Assembly (NCBI GenBank): GCA_027603945.1
Contig: JADIIU010000062.1
Coordinates: 1-64,000, forward strand
Length of the DNA: 64,000 bases
DNA from: Terramyces sp. JEL0728
Taxonomy: Eukaryota; Chytridiomycota; Chytridiomycetes; Rhizophydiales; Terramycetaceae
Direction: 5' to 3'
This document shows, one piece after another, positions 24,290 through 34,358 of this stretch (its first letter is position 1; each line of letters begins with the position of its first letter). The notes beneath the pieces were generated by a model. That model made no database searches. It was not told the origin of the DNA and saw only the letters and a list, made by a program, of their open reading frames with translations. Both the position numbers and the translations under genes were made by a program.

Positions 24290-26291
24290 ATGCAGCGATA
24301 CAGCTATTTAAAAAGAGCATTTTCTACAAGTAACTGGGAATATTAATGATCTAGCTAAAGGGATAATTAAAGATAAAACGCCATTTTTACAGCCAAACCG
24401 AGCTCAAAGGCAATCCTTGGACGATTCCAGCTTCATTGGACTTACTGGAGGAGAGATATTTCATGAAATGATGTTAAGACACAACGTTAAAGTTGTGTTT
24501 GGTTATCCTGGCGGTGCGATTTTACCTGTTTACGATGCAATTTATAATTCTGAATATTTTGACTTTGTCTTGCCTAGACATGAACAAGGAGCAGGACACA
24601 TGGCAGAAGGGTATGCTAGAGCGTCTGGCAAACCTGGGTATAATTATCTCTAACTTTAGTGTTGTTCTTGTAACATCCGGACCCGGAGCCACCAATGTAA
24701 TTACTCCAATGCAAGATGCTCTTTCTGACGGTACACCGTTGGTTGTTTTCTGTGGCCAAGTGCCTGTTAGTGCCATTGGGAGCGATGCATTCCAAGAGGC
24801 TGATGTCGTGGGTATAAGTAGAGCATGCACAAAGTGGAATGTCATGGTTAGAGACGTTGCAGAGTTACCAAGACGTATCAATGAAGCATTTGAAATTGCC
24901 TGCTCTGGCAGACCTGGACCAGTATTAGTTGATCTACCAAAAGATGTCACTGCTTCTGTATTACAAAAGGCGATTGCTGGCGGAATTGGAAGTGCCATTC
25001 CTGGTAAAAAGGCAGCCCCTCAAACAGCATTGCCATCTGCAAGCACCATGGAAAATATTCTGAAAGTTGCAGACGCAATCAACAAAGCACAGAAACCAAT
25101 TTTATATGTTGGACAGGGCATTTTGTATAATCCAAACGGACCAAGAATTTTGAAGGAACTGTCAGAAAAGGGAAATATTCCAGTAACAACAACTTTCCAG
25201 GGTCTAGGTGCATTTGATGAAGAGCATCCACATGCGCTACACATGCTTGGAATGCACGGCTCCGCTTATGCCAACTTGGCAATGCAAACTGCAGATGTTA
25301 TCGTTGCCCTTGGTGCGAGATTCGATGACAGAGTAACTGGTAACTTGAGCAGTACCTATTTATTTAATTTTAGAATTTGCACCAGCAGCTAAAAGAGCAG
25401 CACTGACAAAGAAGGGCGGTATTTTCCACTTTGAAATCATGCCAAAGAATATCAACAAAGTCATTAATGCAACTTTGGCAATTGAAGGAGACGTTACAAC
25501 AAATATTGAGCAAATGCTACCGTACATTAAACCGCAGCCAAGAACTTCTTGGTTTGAACAATTGGATGAATGGAAAGAAAAGTATCCGTTCTCCTTCGTC
25601 CCTAGCGAACCTGGAAACCCAATGAAACCGCAAGAAGTTATCAAGGAATTGAACGAACAAGTCAAAGATATTAAACACAAAGTAATTATTACCTCAGGTG
25701 TGGGCCAGCATCAAATGTGGGCTTGCCAATTTTACAGATGGAGAGAACCAAGAACTTGGATTTCTTCTGGCGGTTTAGGAACAATGGGTTTTGGTTTGCC
25801 AGCTGCCATTGGGGCCAAGGTTGCTTTCCCAGACAAAATTGTCGTTGATATTGACGGTGATGCATCATTGTCCATGACTGCAATGGAGTTGATGACCGCC
25901 AGACAATTCAACATTCCAGTCAAGGTTTTATTGCTGAATAATGATTTCCAAGGGATGGTATATTTCTTTATAATTCTAGGTAAAACAATGGCAAGATCTG
26001 TTTTATGACAAGAGATATTCTGGCACTGTAATGAACAATCCCGACTTTGTCAAGTTTGCAGAAAGTATGGGATGTGTTGGAATAAGGGCTACTACCATCA
26101 CAGAACTGCCTCAGAAAATGAAGGAATTCTTGGAGTGTGAACAGCCAGTTATCTTTGACTGCGTAGTTGAAAAGGATGAACATGTTTATCCTATGGTGCC
26201 TGCTGGAAAAGCTCTTCATGAAATGGAGCTAGGTGAAATGAAAATACAAGAGCCTAATCACAAGTTCACCAACTCTTTCATGGCGCCATGA
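24290..26291 (+). CDS. ILV2: Acetolactate synthase, catalytic subunit, mitochondrial
   Basis: 636 residues from exons 24290..24329, 24355..24637, 24660..25351, 25374..25957 and 25980..26291 (introns 25, 22, 22 and 22 nt; the first is the longest placed in the window). It catalyses the thiamine-diphosphate-dependent first common step of valine and isoleucine synthesis and supplies the leucine pathway whose synthase lies at 10.8-12.5 kb. Motifs: VVFGYPGGAILPVYD, the catalytic-Glu segment PRHEQGAGHMAEGYAR, the FDDRVTGN linker, and the ThDP-binding GDGDASLSMTAMEL, followed by QGMVKQWQDLFY. The first exon encodes a basic presequence (MQRYSYLKRAFSTTK) typical of mitochondrial import. Confidence 0.96.
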
Positions 26292-26825
26292 TCATAGTAT
26301 GATTAATAAAGGAACTCCTACAGTAGATGCGTGAATTATCGTTTTTCTCGCTTTGTTGGAAACCAGCATGATTGGATTTAACTGTGTTTGATCGCTTTCG
26401 GGATTGTCTAATTGACAAGCTATGGTTTCCACTCTCCAGTTGATTTGCTGTAAATTCGCAGGTTCCATCACCCGAACTGACTGAAAAAAAGCACAATCAG
26501 GAAACAGCTACTATTCTTGAATCTCTTAATCGTTAATGGTCTGTGATCAATGGCAGAGCTAATTATTTCCACACAACATAATTCCAATTCAAGAATATCA
26601 TATGCCAAGTCCCAGTTTTTTTCACCTTGGGCTCTGTTTCGACGCAGAATATTTCATGGGAATGGCGATCACATCCAGTCCATGCAAGGATTTCTGATGA
26701 AAGATTCCATGTCCCATTTGTATTGGTCGTTCACCTCATTACCAAGCGAACTTTGTGGTAATTTTCAGCTCGTGTCACCTTCCCAACAAGAGAAAGTACT
26801 CACCTTCAACTTTTAAAGTCGCCAT
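26278..26825 (-). CDS. Possible small gene on the minus strand (low confidence)
   Basis: Between acetolactate synthase and the bHLH array the minus strand holds consecutive protein-like stretches in different frames, starting at ATG 26825 (MATLKVEGEYFLLLG), then WDMESFIRNPCMDW, then NWDLAYDILELELCCVEIISS, then SSGDGTCEFTANQLESGN. They can be joined by GT...AG introns of about 28, 39 and 31 nt, but these are longer and less consensus-like than every securely placed intron nearby, and the tail would overlap the end of acetolactate synthase. No family recognised. It may be an orphan gene, a decaying gene or chance. Confidence 0.25.
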
Positions 26826-27291
26826 TTCATTTCATGTCTTCCAGTAGGTAAATAATCCGCCGTGGTTTTTAATATAAACATGAAACATCTCTGTTGAATA
26901 AAAGAAAGCTAATAACGAACGTAATTTTAGTTGAGAGTTGATGAAAATGGATCAAGTGCAGCAAAGGAATTGTTTGTGATCAGAATTCCCTTCGATTCTC
27001 GACTCGTCCTATCATATCCCTTCGACACCGAGGTCTCCGAAATCTTGGTGCCTCGGAAAATCGAGTTTTACTCCCCCATTGTGTGAACCACATGTACAAC
27101 GCAGCTTGATAAGAAATAAAATCAGAATGTACTAGAATTAGCTTTGTTTTCTGGGATTTATTTGCTGTATAAATATAATTTATGGTAAAGCTGCAGAGTT
27201 TCTTTTTTATCTAGAAATTAATCGGGCCTTGTTCACCGCACAAAGAGATCCCAGATGAGTACGCTTTGTGCAACGGCAGTGCGGGTACTCT
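26826..27291. other. Intergenic region upstream of the bHLH array
   Basis: About 470 bp with no credible coding frame. It contains a 6-bp inverted repeat (CCGAGG at 27028..27033 and CCTCGG at 27051..27056) and leads into the TATA box of the first bHLH gene. Its size, compared with 10-150 bp elsewhere, suggests a real regulatory region. Confidence 0.35.
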
Positions 27292-27300
27292 TATATAAAT
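27292..27300 (+). promoter_or_regulatory. TATA box of bHLH gene 1
   Basis: TATATAAAT lies about 34 bp before the chosen ATG at 27334. Similar elements precede bHLH genes 2 and 4, so these genes seem to use TATA promoters with very short leaders. Confidence 0.5.
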
Positions 27301-27333
27301 CCCTGTTGCAATCACAGTGATTCTGTATTAAAA

Positions 27334-27732
27334 ATGACTGCAAGAAATTTCGAACCAAGATATGGACAGAAACTAGAGTTGGATCCAATCCTTCGCAAAC
27401 AGACACATTCGCAAAACGAAAGAAGAAGGCGGGAAAAGTTTAAAGCTTTGATACACAACCTCAAAGTCCTTGTGCCTAAATCAAAGTCTGAGAATGTACA
27501 GCAAATGGCCATTCTGCAGAATGCCTGTGATTATATCATGAAAGTTCAAGAGGTGCTGAGATCGCATGGTTTGCTGGCCAATGAAGATTGCCCAACCGAC
27601 ATGGGAATTGCGAAATACCAGAGTGAATTTTTTGTTGGGAAAAATACGTTTGATTCTGGATCTGAAAATAGCTCTGACAGCGGAAGCAATCCTGTTGCCG
27701 ATAGTATCAAAATTTCCAACTTACTTTGTTAA
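27334..27732 (+). CDS. bHLH transcription factor 1 of array
   Basis: 132 residues, single exon. A basic helix-loop-helix domain occupies about residues 24-80: basic region HSQNERRRREKF with the His-Glu-Arg triplet of group-B factors that read CACGTG-type E-boxes, then ALIHNLKVLVPKS, and helix 2 MAILQNACDYIMKVQEVL. A short Ser/Asp-rich tail ends with SIKISNLLC, a motif shared with genes 3 and 4 of the array. The start gives MTARNFEPRYGQKLELDP, which parallels MTAHKLVIGQRMEIDP of gene 4. No leucine zipper or PAS domain. The target genes are unknown. Confidence 0.88.
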   Translation: MTARNFEPRYGQKLELDPILRKQTHSQNERRRREKFKALIHNLKVLVPKSKSENVQQMAILQNACDYIMKVQEVLRSHGLLANEDCPTDMGIAKYQSEFFVGKNTFDSGSENSSDSGSNPVADSIKISNLLC

Positions 27733-27907
27733 TATAATATTTAATTGAAAATTGTTGAATCTGTTGCAATTCTAAGGCGGTACCATTGGTAATTAGGACC
27801 GAATCCCTCTAACGCAAGCGCTCTCTGTTTACTCTTTGGGATCGAATTCCTTTGATGTTTCTGCGGGAACCAAGAAATCAGGCAGCACTGCCAGCAAAGA
27901 AAAAGCA

Positions 27908-27916
27908 TATAAATAA
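27908..27916 (+). promoter_or_regulatory. TATA-like element of bHLH gene 2
   Basis: TATAAATAA, 22 bp before the ATG at 27939. An in-frame ATG at 27918 directly abuts this element and would then be upstream of transcription start, which is why the later ATG was preferred. Confidence 0.35.
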
Positions 27917-27938
27917 AATGCAGAGATTGATTGCATTA

Positions 27939-28297
27939 ATGATTAACCAGAGACAATATAGCGTAAAGACACGAAAGATTGCTCATTCTGCTACTGAAAA
28001 GAAGAGAAGGGATAGCATCAAGCATAGGATTCATGAGCTTCAGATGCTGGTGCCTCTCTCTGCAAAAGAAGAGAATATGCAGCAGCTTCATATTTTGGAT
28101 AATGCTGTCAAGGTTTCTATTTGCTGATCTAGTATATAAGACAAGTTCAAAAAGTACTTGGCGATAATGGGCTCTTGACGGGTCAATCTAGTAGCAGCAT
28201 ACGCTCCATGTCAATAAACTCTTCTGAATCAGACTACTCGTCAGAAACTTTGCAGCTCAGCCAGAATGTCACATCTCTCAGCTATCTTTGTCAATAA
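27939..28297 (+). CDS. bHLH transcription factor 2 of array
   Basis: 112 residues from exons 27939..28112 and 28133..28297; the 20-nt intron falls inside helix 2 (DNAVK-YIRQVQKVL). The basic region is HSATEKKRRDS, again with the group-B His/Glu/Arg pattern, followed by HRIHELQMLVP. The Ser-rich tail ends SLSYLCQ, a diverged form of the NLLC end seen in genes 1, 3 and 4. The start is uncertain (27939, 27918 or 27852 are in frame); 27939 was chosen because of the TATA-like element. DNA-binding regulator, targets unknown. Confidence 0.8.
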
Positions 28298-28441
28298 TAA
28301 AGTATCAACGGTTATGAACAGTAAACGGCGACTTTTCCTTGTGTAACTTGAATTCGTAGTTGTTTTCTGAGCCCACCTTAGTCGCTGTACTGCTCGGTCC
28401 GGTGTATAAATAAAATACCGCATCTGTTGAAACTAAAATCA

Positions 28442-28467
28442 CAGTAATTAAGGGTCCTTAATTACTG
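28442..28467. repeat. 12-bp perfect inverted repeat
   Basis: CAGTAATTAAGG and its exact reverse complement are separated by GT. It lies between the end of bHLH gene 2 and the end of the convergent kinase remnant. It could be a hairpin in an RNA 3' end or a palindromic protein-binding site. Confidence 0.5.
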
Positions 28468-28516
28468 GACTGCGACAAATAATACAGAAAAAGTTTATTT
28501 AAAAAACCAATTTTCC

Positions 28517-29322
28517 TTATGCCAATCTCTCACAGTCATCTTCTGAATCTGAATCAGTTTCTTCATTAGAGATAGATGCATTTGATATTGGAGAGGTAGT
28601 ATTGTCTTTTAATTCATGATTGCAAAGTATTGGTATTTGTGCGTTCTTGGTGATTTTTACGAGTTCGTTTGTCACGTCATAAGCATTCATCCTTTTGATT
28701 GGCTCTTCTGAAAGCATGGTTCTTATTAAATTGTTGATACTATTCCACATGCTGTTGTCATTAGGAAGTTTAGATAATATCTTTTCCAAATTGGCTAAAT
28801 TTTTTGCATATCCTTTTGAAATTAATTTTTTTAATTTTGACTTGTTTACTCCTCCCAATATGTAGTATATTTCAATAAATATTGCTCCCATTGAAAATAT
28901 ATCTGCCGACCTACCACATCTTTTTCCGATTTCTTGTTCTGGGGATTGGTAATATTCATTGCCTTCTTAATTGAAGTTTGTTGAAAAAGTTTAGATAATC
29001 CGAAATCACATATTATAGGGTGTGTATAGTCATTATCGATCTTTAATAATATGTTATCTGGCTTTAAATCTCTGTGTTTAATTTTTGAAGAATGGAGGTA
29101 GTATAAACCAGAGGCAATACAAATTGTCCAATTCATAAGCATATTTCTCTTTTCTTCTTTTTCTGATTTCGTCCAAAAGTTATAACCCTCCTTTCTATCC
29201 ATAAACTGCTGAAGACTTGTATCTGCCCACGGATATGTAATAGTCTGCTTGAAACGGATATCCTCTTAAATACAGATTCAAAATCTAGGTATGATACTTG
29301 TGCATGCTGTAAACTGATTCAA
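28517..29322 (-). pseudogene. Protein kinase remnant inside the bHLH array
   Basis: The minus strand carries the C-lobe of a eukaryotic protein kinase: hinge-like ITYPWADTSLQQF, catalytic loop HRDLKPDNILL, DFGLS, then after a frame change YYQSPEQEIGK, RSADIFSMGAIFIEI and a C-terminal helix region. The shift between the DFG segment and the SPEQ segment (near 28955) has no GT...AG intron to explain it, and the hinge is disconnected from a possible helix-C piece (SNDVESVYSMHKYH near 29300) by another break. The glycine loop and the VAIK lysine are not found upstream. I therefore read it as a decayed gene, though unusual introns or sequencing errors cannot be excluded. No substrate can be named. 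Confidence 0.6.
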
Positions 29323-29656
29323 CATCATTTGAAACGCCTATCAATGTTTCATCTTTCCTTTGTGTCCATTTTGTTCACCATATCGAGTTAGTGGCGCCTT
29401 CCGTGGTCTTTCTCGATTGGCTTGACGACCATGCATTTCCAAGCAATCGGGGGGCACTGGTCGAGATATCTTTCCATTACAACAACAAGCTCAAGTCGGC
29501 AGTAGACCGTTACGGTATATACGACTGGGCCCTTCAACCCGCCTTTTAAATCATGCAGAAAAGGTGGTTTAATTTACTCCAAATGACCACGCATGAGCCA
29601 CGAAAAACGGCAAATGCACATGTTTGAGGTGGGAAAAAAAAGTTGCCAATTTCTCA

Positions 29657-30035
29657 ATGAACTCTGTTATCCATCTCGGTGCAAAGATAGACAAAAGGAA
29701 ATCACATAGTGAAAACGAAAAGAAGAGACGGGATCGATTCAAAGCCCTGATCCATAAATTGAAAATGCTTGGTAATTGTTTTGTTTACTCTAGTCCCCAA
29801 ATCAAAATCTGAAAACATTCAGCAAATGGCTATCCTTGAAAATGCTTGTGAATATATTCAAAAAGTCCAGCAGGTGCTCAGGGAGCGAGGTTTGATTGAA
29901 GAAGAGCCGGCACAAGTTGATCTTTTGTCTCAATACCAGTCAGAGTTTAAACTCGCTAGAGCGGTTCATCGTGATGATGCTTCGGATGGCAGTGTAGAGA
30001 GTAATAGTATCAAGATTGCGAATTTATTGTGTTAA
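29657..30035 (+). CDS. bHLH transcription factor 3 of array
   Basis: 118 residues from exons 29657..29771 and 29794..30035 (22-nt intron inside the loop, KLKML-VPKSKSEN). The basic region HSENEKKRRDRF keeps the group-B His/Glu/Arg residues, and helix 2 reads MAILENACEYIQKVQQVL. The tail ends SIKIANLLC, as in genes 1 and 4, and contains QYQSEF like gene 1. Closest in sequence to gene 1, so probably a tandem duplicate, but with a differently placed intron. The start is the first ATG in frame; no clear TATA box was found. Confidence 0.86.
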
Positions 30036-30775
30036 TATATTTTAATGGTTTCTGGCTATATTTGCGACTATGGTAATTTGACTATTGCTGATCAGTGAGA
30101 GAACAATGCATAGTTGGCTTGGCTATGCCTTTGTGGGTATTTTAACTGTACTGCCACACCGCAAATGGTTTAATTGCAAGCTTACAAGCGCACTACGGAC
30201 ACTCGTACCAAGATGTACGTAAATGCGCTCTGATCTCCAGCCATTCCTTAACGAATGGCTAATCTTGACCACATGGCTTTTTAATGTTGCGGCTAGTCCC
30301 AAACATCAGCCGCAAAGGGAATCACAAAAACTTGAAAGGACAAAAACAAGCAAATGGAAAAAGAAAATTTTGCAGCTCCACGAAACATCAAAGAAAAAGT
30401 ATTTGATTCTGTCGCGATTCAGAATTTACGATTTGTTTGATTTCTCTAATGCTATTTCTTGCCTTGGTTTTCCTTGCCTCCCGCACAGTTTTTCCTTTTC
30501 AAGTTCGCTCATTCCCTTTGTGACCATTCTTAGGCCCCGCGCTCGTGTGGAGTGAAAAAAAAGCATTCCACGTAAACCGATTTTTGTGATCACTGGAATT
30601 TTGTTTCAGCTGTTATCCATGCAATAACACAGCTATTTTTACCACACAAACTCTGTTGCAATCAATTTTTTAATGCGTATAATATCCCTCTTTTGTTTTG
30701 GTGCAAGTCTTTTAATTTGGTGATGGCCGTTTCGATTCTGCCGAGCGTTAGTTACACAGACCGACAATGAGCCAG
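30036..30775. other. Intergenic region between bHLH genes 3 and 4
   Basis: About 740 bp. A 110-codon open frame on the + strand (30223..30555) has low-complexity composition and no recognisable similarity, and I do not count it as a gene. Otherwise nothing seen apart from the TATA box at its right end. Confidence 0.3.
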
Positions 30776-30782
30776 TATAAAA
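30776..30782 (+). promoter_or_regulatory. TATA box of bHLH gene 4
   Basis: TATAAAA, 26 bp before the chosen ATG at 30809. It overlaps an in-frame upstream ATG-initiated frame (30767), which argues that 30809 is the real start. Confidence 0.5.
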
Positions 30783-30808
30783 CAGCACACCAGCAGCACA
30801 GGAATAAA

Positions 30809-31195
30809 ATGACTGCCCACAAATTGGTAATAGGCCAGCGCATGGAAATTGACCCGCTACAAAAGAAACAAACCCACTCTCTAAACGAGCGAAAACGAAG
30901 AGAAAAACTAAAATCATTGATTGGTAACCTGAAAGTCCTTGTTCCTAAATCCAAGTCGCAAAACTTGCAACAAATTGCAGTTTTGGAGAATGCTGTTGAA
31001 TATATCAAGAAAGTACAGTCTGTGCTTCGGCAGCATGGATTGATGGACGAAGAAAAAGATCACATCATGAAATACCAGTCGCAATTCTATGTGGGCAATG
31101 CCAATAAGAGTCATAGTGATTCATCGGATTCCGTGTCTGATTCTGGGTATTCTGTTGGATCTCAAAGTATGAAAATCTCTAATTTGCTCTGTTAA
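30809..31195 (+). CDS. bHLH transcription factor 4 of array
   Basis: 128 residues, single exon. The basic region is HSLNERKRREKL, followed by SLIGNLKVLVPKSKSQN and helix 2 IAVLENAVEYIKKVQSVL. The N-terminus (MTAHKLVIGQRMEIDP) parallels gene 1. A Ser/Asp-rich linker leads to the C-terminal SMKISNLLC. The His/Glu/Arg residues of group-B bHLH factors are conserved. It lacks the intron found in genes 2 and 3. Confidence 0.88.
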   Translation: MTAHKLVIGQRMEIDPLQKKQTHSLNERKRREKLKSLIGNLKVLVPKSKSQNLQQIAVLENAVEYIKKVQSVLRQHGLMDEEKDHIMKYQSQFYVGNANKSHSDSSDSVSDSGYSVGSQSMKISNLLC

Positions 31196-31665
31196 TATAT
31201 TAATAATTATACTAGAACCTAAATCACTGTTTCTTTTGTGGATTGCTTCAAGAGCTTTTATTCAAGAAATCTTGCCATACAACAGACTTTGATTGCAAAT
31301 GCCTTTAAAACCTCTGCTACCATCTCACAGTAGAGCGTTACTCCTAATTCTCACAGGCTGAAGGCTATGGGAGAATACGAATAATTCAGTATCGCCTTGA
31401 TAAGTGCTTTTTAGACCTAGTTCCCCCAATTAGCACATCAAAGCGAGGTACCGATTTTTCTCCGACTGATAGAAATTATTCCCAGCTTTGCCGAATTTAC
31501 AGAAATCAAAAACATCAAATACCATGAAAAACAAAATAACTCCATTCGTAATCTGCACATTTTCGTAATCCCAAACTGTTTGAACAGCATAATCCCTTGT
31601 GCTATTGCTTTTCAAGCACACGGTTGGACCCTTAATATTTGAAAAGCAACACAAAAAAGTTTCCA
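31196..31665. other. Intergenic region between bHLH genes 4 and 5
   Basis: About 470 bp, no coding frame or motif that I can support. Confidence 0.3.
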
Positions 31666-31923
31666 ATGCTTTCGAAAAGAGAGAGGCAGTCAATCGTAGA
31701 AAAAAACAGACGGGCAAGAACAAAAATCGTCATTCAAGAACTAAAGCAGCTCGTACCGACTTCAGCAAACCAAGATACAATACAGCAGCTTTACATACTG
31801 GAAAATGCTGCTGCTTATATAAAAAGAGTGCAGCAGGTGCTCAAAGCTAATGGATTAATGATTGAAGATAATAATATGATTTCATCGAGCCCAGTATATT
31901 CTAATTCTACTTTTGAACAATAA
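31666..31923 (+). CDS. bHLH transcription factor 5 of array (most diverged)
   Basis: 85 residues, single exon. Basic region QSIVEKNRRARTKIVIQELKQLVPTS with the conserved Glu and Arg but Gln where the other four have His, so E-box preference may differ. Helix 2 is LYILENAAAYIKRVQQVL. The tail is short and lacks the NLLC ending. The start is the ATG giving MLSKRERQ; the frame is open a little further upstream without an ATG. It ends 30 bp before the convergent VWD gene. Confidence 0.8.
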   Translation: MLSKRERQSIVEKNRRARTKIVIQELKQLVPTSANQDTIQQLYILENAAAYIKRVQQVLKANGLMIEDNNMISSSPVYSNSTFEQ

Positions 31924-31953
31924 AATATTTTTACAGAGTTTATTTAAAAATTG

Positions 31954-33769
31954 TTACATTAGGTAAACTGCAATTGCGGCTAAAGAGGCGATTAGTGAAA
32001 CGGAAGCTTGCACGGAAGAGCTGAGGATCGAATTGGTAGCAGTTGGAGCGCTGGCCATCGTGACTGTAGTATTGGTTTCAATGTCGGTAATAGTCCCATA
32101 AACTGCTTTCTTTTCATCCTGAACATAAACCAAAGCGTTATCTTTAGGCGGATCAACTGGTGCAGGCAAGTCGGTTTGCGCTTTGCAAAACAATGATGGT
32201 AGTGTAAATCCGACGTATGCTTTCAGTTTAAAGTTGAACGACATTTTCTTGGTTAAATCGATAGAGCAATCGGATCCACCCCAAGTCGGCGAGCACCTGC
32301 ATCCAGTAATACCGCAAACACCATTTCCTGAACAATTGTTGATGCATTTGTTGTTACCCAATCCACACTGAGTTTGAATAGATACTCCAGCATTAACTAC
32401 AGACGTATCGACGTCGACTTTCATAAAGCCAGTTGTGACTTTACATTCAGCCATAAATGCCAATCTTTGAGCTTCAGCAAAGACAAACGACCCAGAAGTC
32501 TTGGCATCGGCAATACATGATTGGACATAGTAGTCAACATCGCAAACTTTGGAACAGCCTGGGACATTGAACAATTCTTTGCAGTGGGATTCGACTTGGT
32601 TTACATAAACTGGCGGCGGTGGTGGAATAGCGATAGGGACGCTTGGTGTTTGATAAGGAGCACCTGTTGCAACTGGATTTGGAGTGTCGACAGTAATTTG
32701 AGGTGGTGGCAAAGTTGGAGGAGTGTATTGAGGAAGGTTGCATGGAGCAGGAGGAACTGGGAGTGCAATCTGCTCTGGAATTTTACAAACTGCGTGAACA
32801 CCGATAACTGGAGGAGTAGATTGCACGTAATGCCCTGAAAAGATATTTTCTTCATCTCGCACAACCCAACTATTTGCAAAAATATCTACTTGGTTTTCGA
32901 CAACAATTCTTCCATCGCGGCATTTCAATCCTTTTCCGTTTCCGCTTGGCCTGTTACAGAAACCACCAATTTCTTCGTACCCGGCAGCCAAGTGTAGCGA
33001 GTGGTCAATCCATTTGTTTTTGCTGTCGTAATTTACATGCAATTTAACGATAGATCCACACGGTAAAGTGATTGTGTGAGAAGCATCAGCGGTTGTTGGG
33101 CTATCGTACCTAATTCCATCAACGTTTTTTGTAATTTCAGTAAATATGTGCTTCTTCTTATCCTTGTCTCTAATATCAAGTGCGACGATTGAGGAACCGT
33201 ATCTAATCGCAATGGCGTGGTTACAAGTTGCCTTTTTAAAGCAGTCGTTGTGGTAGGCTTGGACGCTTAAATGCTCGTGGTGAACCAAGTGATAAGCGCC
33301 TTTTCCTTGATGAGATACCTTGACATTGTTCAAACATGAAAAGTGGGGGTCGCCGATGGAAGAACACACACCTGCTTTGTGGTACTGTCGTTTGCATCTG
33401 TATTTGTGATCCCTCTTGTCACTGCCAACAAAGACGCGAGCTGAAATATCTAAATCAATATCTGTTCTTTGTTCAAAAACCTGATTGCCTAATATTAGCA
33501 AGTGGTGTACCATATACTGACAGCTCTTGCCATTGGTCGTATCTTCCAATTGGAAAGGTCAGGAAGCAGTCAGAAAAAGAGAACCCAGAGGCTTCAAAGA
33601 ATACTTTGACGTCTTCGGATGGTTTTTGCTTTAAGCGACATCTGAATTTGTTTCCCAAAGATGAATCCAGAATGTTGAGCGTTGGAGGGTCGAATTCCAA
33701 GAGATCTTGCAACAATGCTGTGGCAGAAGCATATCCAAGGAGTGCAGCTAAAAGTAGTGACTGGAACAT
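31954..33769 (-). CDS. Secreted VWD / EGF-like protein with GPI-anchor signal (copy 1)
   Basis: 597 residues from exons 33769..33511 and 33488..31954 (22-nt intron 33489..33510). It has a signal peptide (MFQSLLLAALLGYASA), a von Willebrand factor type D-like domain starting at the GDPHF motif, a proline-rich hinge (PPTLPPPQ, IPPPPPVY), a Cys-rich C-terminal region with an EGF/tenascin-like CSGNGVCGITGCRCSPTWGGSDC, and a hydrophobic tail (VSLIASLAAIAVYLM) after small residues that fits GPI anchoring. Probably a cell-surface adhesin or matrix protein. Function is inferred from domains. It is the left end of the tandem duplication, but its last ~65 codons lie outside the duplicated unit. Confidence 0.82.
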
Positions 33770-33790
33770 ATGCTTTCAAACCTATGAGGA

Positions 33791-33798
33791 TATTTATA
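33791..33798 (-). promoter_or_regulatory. TATA box of VWD gene copy 1
   Basis: TATAAATA on the minus strand, about 22 bp before the ATG at 33769. Confidence 0.45.
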
Positions 33799-34358
33799 GT
33801 GGTTGTCAATGAAACACTTGGGCAGACGTCAAACTGACCGTTCAAATGGGACGGAGAGCCTGGACCATCCCTTGTCAATTATTTTACCCAATGAAAAGTA
33901 GGCTTTTACAGAGCGAAAAACAATCCCGTGTTTCAGATGATTAATACGCACTTTGTGGCACTGCCAACAGAAAGTCAAGGACCCGATTCAAATGTAGAGA
34001 GCAAGCTGTGAACGAATGGGAAGCACTTGGAAATCCAATGAAATGCAACAACTAATTGAATTGGCGCTGGTACCATACTTGTAAGCCAGTCTTTGAACAA
34101 TTGGAAGGTTGGGCTCCGCGTTATGACAAAAGAGAGGCGAAATCTGTTTAGTTACATGCAATAGATTACAAATTGGTTTAATTTTGAATCATTGGAGATG
34201 GCTGGCAGTAGAAAAAGAATTTGGAACAGAGATGGAAATCCCACTCGTTTCAAATAAAAGTTTGGAAATACTAATATAAATATTTGAATATAGTATTTTC
34301 AGCTTCGGATGTAAAGAATATAATGTCGAGGTTGCCAATTTTTTTTTGTTTTTTTTTA
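33799..34358. other. Divergent intergenic region, duplication copy 1
   Basis: About 560 bp between the VWD start and the NOP16 start. It ends in two poly-T runs just before the NOP16 ATG. No gene seen. The same stretch recurs at 38938..39491. Confidence 0.4.

Noticed and set aside
27028..27056. Short inverted repeat CCGAGG/CCTCGG as a possible structured RNA
   Set aside because: Only six base pairs and no flanking structure; easily chance.
26826..27291. Search for tRNA, CRISPR or transposon features in the larger gaps
   Set aside because: No tRNA A/B boxes, spaced repeats, transposase frames or terminal repeats could be supported by eye.
29311..29548. Protein-like frame on the + strand (VVFLDWLDDHAFPSNRGALV) upstream of bHLH gene 3
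   Set aside because: No ATG in frame and no family recognised; could be chance or the leader of bHLH gene 3.
30223..30555. 110-codon open frame between bHLH genes 3 and 4
   Set aside because: Low-complexity composition, no similarity, and no promoter or intron pattern like its neighbours.
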